Assembly: GCA_009845645.1 (NCBI GenBank)
Contig: VXZF01000039.1
Span: 1-8,096, forward strand
Origin: Gemmatimonadota bacterium
Lineage (GTDB): Bacteria > Latescibacterota > UBA2968 > UBA8231
Length of the DNA stretch: 8,096 nt
Direction: 5' to 3'
How positions within the stretch are numbered: position 1 is the stretch's first letter; each line of letters begins with the position of its first letter. Both the position numbers and the translations under genes were made by a program. This document shows, in pieces, positions 5,985-8,096 of the stretch. Under the pieces are notes generated by a model that ran no database searches, had not been told where the DNA came from, and worked only from the letters and a program-made list of their open reading frames with translations.

Positions 5985-6947
5985 ATGAACACCTTTCGCC
6001 AAGCCCGCGACAGAGGCTGCGAGTACCTGCTGCAACACCTCCGTAAAGACGGTAGCTTCGGCAACGGCACTGTCGCAGAGTACTACAAGGTGCCGACGGC
6101 GTTCCAAGTTTGCGGCGAGACCCATGCGGCCAACCGCCTGCTCGATTGGGTGCGCCGCAACGGTATGACCTCAGATGGCGACTTTGGCCCCAGAACCGAA
6201 TTCACCAACGGCTACTACTACGCTTACTTCAACACCTGGGTCGTCATCGGCGCAGCCCGGCTCGGACAGTTCGACATCGCGCAGAAAGGCATGGACTTCT
6301 TGATGGGCTTCTACGACGGCAGCGGCGGGTTCTGGTCTCACCCGAACGAGCGTCAGCCGGACACTCCGCAGGACTTGTGGGTCACGAGTGGCTGTGGTCA
6401 GGCCGCTCTGTACACCAACCGCCTCGACGTCGCCTGCGGTGTGGGACGCTGGATGCAGCGGATGATGGATGAGCAGCCGAACTACCCGGAGGAGATGTAC
6501 ACCGTCGCCACGCCGGCTGGCGGGCTTGTAACCGACATCGACCCCGCTGACCCGATCCGCTACGTACTGGTCAATGCCGCCAAAGGGGATCAGTACTTCT
6601 TCCACCCGGGCATCGCGGGTGGCTTTCTCGCTCGCCTCTACCAGGCCACCAGCGACGAGCAGTGGCTTGCGCTGGCCAGGGAGTACATGCGCTTCGCCGA
6701 GACCGCCACAGACCACCTCTACCGGTTGCTGCGAGCCGGAAAGGTGATGTGGGCGGCGTCGCTGCTGTGGACTCTGACCCGGGAGAGCTTGTACCGCGAC
6801 ATGGCGATCAAGGTGGCCGGCAACATCGTCGATCAGCAGCACGTCAGCGGCTGGTGGGCGATGACCGGATCGGAAGGTACTCCGAGCAACGACGCGACGG
6901 CTGAGATGGTAGTCTGGCTCGACGAGGTGTATCAGGCGACCGGATAA
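5985..6947 (+). CDS. Alpha/alpha-toroid protein (terpene-cyclase / six-hairpin-like), function unknown
   Basis: The 320-residue protein is built of repeated helical hairpins marked by Gly/aromatic turns: DGSFG (22-26), DGDFG (64-68), DGSGGFW (111-117) and SGWW near residue 286. These resemble the QW-type repeats of prenyltransferases, squalene cyclases and related (alpha/alpha)6 barrels. The DxDD motif of squalene-hopene cyclases is not present. There is no signal peptide or membrane segment, so a soluble cytoplasmic protein is expected. Similar stand-alone proteins occur near PhyH dioxygenases in environmental bacteria, and here a PhyH gene follows 135 nt later. Substrate and activity cannot be assigned. 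The ATG lacks a clear Shine-Dalgarno sequence (upstream bases are AGCGCTATAGAACCAA), but no better in-frame start is seen and the homology-like region begins at once (CEYLLQHLRKDGSFG). Confidence 0.75.
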   Translation: MNTFRQARDRGCEYLLQHLRKDGSFGNGTVAEYYKVPTAFQVCGETHAANRLLDWVRRNGMTSDGDFGPRTEFTNGYYYAYFNTWVVIGAARLGQFDIAQKGMDFLMGFYDGSGGFWSHPNERQPDTPQDLWVTSGCGQAALYTNRLDVACGVGRWMQRMMDEQPNYPEEMYTVATPAGGLVTDIDPADPIRYVLVNAAKGDQYFFHPGIAGGFLARLYQATSDEQWLALAREYMRFAETATDHLYRLLRAGKVMWAASLLWTLTRESLYRDMAIKVAGNIVDQQHVSGWWAMTGSEGTPSNDATAEMVVWLDEVYQATG

Positions 6948-7082
6948 GTCCCCCTGAAGCCCGCCACTTCTCCGTCGGTCTGGTGCCGGATATCAAGAGA
7001 GGATTGTCAGCGGTCGCCAAGCCGCGATTCTGAAGCACGGCAACCTCATGCGGACCCGTGGGAATAATCTGAAGGAGAGAAC

Positions 7083-7925
7083 ATGTCCGAGACGCGCCTG
7101 ACGCAGCAGCAACTCAATTACTTCAATACCTTCGGCTATCTGTACTTCCCCGGTCTGATGGCCGATTGCATCGACCGCATCATCGAGGAATTCGAGGCCG
7201 TGTGGGCTGCACACGGCGGGGGGCATCACGGCAAAGAGCACGAAGGCCGGGCACGCTCGTGCATTGTGCCCTTTCCCGACCAGAGCGAATACCTGAGCAG
7301 CTTGCTCGACGATCCGCGTATCCACGACATTGCCGCCAGCATTTTGGGCGACGACTTCAACTACACTAGCGGTGACGGCAATTTCTACGTCGGCGATACG
7401 CGTTGGCATTCGGATGGGTACAACGGCGACCGCATTCCCAGCATCAAGATCGCTTTTTACCTAGATCCGCTGACCCGGGACACGGGCGCAGTGCGCATCA
7501 TTCCGGGCAGTCACCACTGCGGCGATGCCTATGCCGACGGCCTGCAAGAGGCCCTGCCCGACAGCGACGCGGCTTGGGGAATAGAGCCCAACCAAGTGCC
7601 GTGCCAAGTGGTGGAGACCCAGCCGGGCGACATTGTCGTATTTTGGCACAATACCAAACACTCCGCTTTCGGCGGCTCGCAGCGGCGGCGCATGTACACC
7701 ATGAATTTTTACGAACACGTGCCCGACGAGCGCCTAGAGGACTTCCAGAACGCGCTGGCCAACGAGGGGCGGTTCTGGATCGACCGCATCCACGGCGAAG
7801 CCATGTTGCGCACCGCCGGGCCAGAGCGCATGGTGCATTTGCAGCAGGTCATAGACAACGATTTCAAGATGGCGGAGGTGCATCAGCGCCATCGGCGGGA
7901 AAACGCCGAGCCGTCGCGCGGGTGA
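7083..7925 (+). CDS. Phytanoyl-CoA dioxygenase (PhyH) family Fe(II)/2-oxoglutarate oxygenase
   Basis: The 280-residue protein has the full facial triad of this superfamily. His109 and Asp111 are in RWHSDGY, and the distal His193 is in NTKHSAFGG. Arg203 (in QRRRMYTMNF) is placed to bind the 2-oxoglutarate carboxylate. The N-terminus LTQQQLNYFNTFGYLYFPGL is the usual PhyH opening, and GAVRIIPGSHH (135-145) is its conserved loop. It should hydroxylate or otherwise oxidise a small molecule using O2 and 2-oxoglutarate in the cytoplasm. Bacterial members act on fatty-acyl chains, ectoine, phosphonates and natural products, and nothing here selects among them. AAGGAG (7072-7077) lies 5 nt before the ATG, which is strong. 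The length is normal and no key residue is missing. It follows the toroid gene in the same direction and converges with the minus-strand gene downstream. Confidence 0.93.
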   Translation: MSETRLTQQQLNYFNTFGYLYFPGLMADCIDRIIEEFEAVWAAHGGGHHGKEHEGRARSCIVPFPDQSEYLSSLLDDPRIHDIAASILGDDFNYTSGDGNFYVGDTRWHSDGYNGDRIPSIKIAFYLDPLTRDTGAVRIIPGSHHCGDAYADGLQEALPDSDAAWGIEPNQVPCQVVETQPGDIVVFWHNTKHSAFGGSQRRRMYTMNFYEHVPDERLEDFQNALANEGRFWIDRIHGEAMLRTAGPERMVHLQQVIDNDFKMAEVHQRHRRENAEPSRG

Positions 7926-7952
7926 TTCACCCAGCCTGTCGCATGGATTGGG

Positions 7953-8096
7953 TTAGAGCGCATTCGGAGCTTCGTTCCCCCACGGATACGACTCGACGCA
8001 GAGAGCGCGATCGGCTGCGGGCAGCGCAACCCGGACGCCTTCCCGCTCCGAAGAAGAACAGATGGCGAATCCGATTTCAGTTGCGCGTCGGGCCTC
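7953..8096 (-). CDS. Putative Gfo/Idh/MocA-like oxidoreductase, C-terminal fragment (runs off the window)
   Basis: On the minus strand the frame is open from the window edge for 47 codons to a TAA (complement of 7953-7955). It reads in part ATEIGFAICSSSEREGVRVA, then LPAADRALCVESYPWGNE. A helix of the type AxEIGFAxxxS followed by a Gly-x-Arg-x-x-LP strand and a short tail with an S(Y/F)PWGNE-like end resembles the C-terminus of Gfo/Idh/MocA NAD(P)-dependent sugar oxidoreductases. The NAD-binding domain would lie beyond the window, so this rests on a weak match. It ends 27 nt from the PhyH stop in convergent orientation. A chance open frame in GC-rich DNA is the alternative, but the protein-like composition and a natural stop favour a gene. 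Confidence 0.45.
   Translation of the reverse strand, partial: EARRATEIGFAICSSSEREGVRVALPAADRALCVESYPWGNEAPNAL

Noticed and set aside
5048..6070. A 340-codon open frame on the minus strand across the cupin gene and the following gap
   Set aside because: Its composition is rich in Arg, Pro and His with no recognisable domain, it lies antisense to the intact cupin gene and overlaps the ends of two others, and it has no ribosome binding site that stands out. It is a GC-rich shadow.
6171..6842. A 223-codon minus-strand open frame inside the toroid gene
   Set aside because: It is antisense to a gene with clear repeat motifs, and its protein has the Val/Arg/Ala-rich look of a codon-phase shadow.
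7004..7031. TTGTCA / GATTCT as a promoter before the PhyH gene
   Set aside because: The -10 element matches only three of six consensus bases and the surrounding DNA is not AT-rich.
7929..7953. ACCCA / TGGGT inverted repeat between the convergent genes as a terminator
   Set aside because: The stem is only 5 bp with a 15-nt loop and there is no T-run on either strand.

Overview
The window is about 8 kb of bacterial DNA, mostly GC-rich, with genes close together and mainly on the + strand. The gene types suggest an uncultured environmental bacterium: an envelope-stress DUF4097 cluster, a very large secreted metzincin, a cupin, an alpha/alpha-toroid protein and a phytanoyl-CoA dioxygenase-like enzyme. 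The last two are common in large genomes of marine or sponge-associated lineages such as Latescibacterota, Poribacteria or Entotheonella. The lineage is an inference and I hold it weakly. No rRNA, tRNA, CRISPR array, IS element or phage gene was seen.

Layout. (1) 2-199 is the 3' end of a serine beta-lactamase-like hydrolase. (2) 200-316 is a sharply AT-rich spacer with a near-consensus sigma70 promoter (TTGACT, 16 bp, TATAAT) overlaid by two perfect inverted repeats. (3) 317/365-2469 is a tight four-gene operon: a DUF2089 helix-turn-helix regulator, a small two-helix membrane protein, a YvlB/LiaX-like DUF4097 protein and a second SHOCT-like protein. A short helical module of the form VL(D/E)xLxxGxhxVxEAxxxL occurs in three of these four proteins: at the C-terminus of the regulator and at the N-termini of the two others. 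(4) 2512-5235 encodes a secreted metzincin of the DUF5117/DUF4953 type, interrupted by one in-frame TAG at codon 157 with no frameshift. (5) 5258-5743 is a cupin protein. (6) 5744-5984 has no intact gene, but three overlapping protein-like segments suggest a decayed gene. (7) 5985-6947 is an alpha/alpha-toroid protein and 7083-7925 an Fe(II)/2-oxoglutarate oxygenase of the PhyH family. (8) 7953-8096, on the minus strand, is the apparent C-terminal end of a Gfo/Idh/MocA-like oxidoreductase that runs off the window.

How the genes may work together. The first operon resembles the envelope-stress modules known from Firmicutes (yvlB, liaX). A DNA-binding regulator, a membrane protein and two SHOCT-like proteins could sense the membrane and control their own promoter. 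The metalloprotease starts 42 nt after the fourth gene with no visible terminator, and the cupin follows 22 nt after the protease, so one transcript could carry all six. The downstream cupin, toroid and PhyH genes look like small-molecule metabolism, but no substrate can be read from the sequence.

The points most worth checking are the apparent ATC start of the DUF2089 gene, the amber codon in the protease, the module shared by three operon proteins, and the palindromic promoter.
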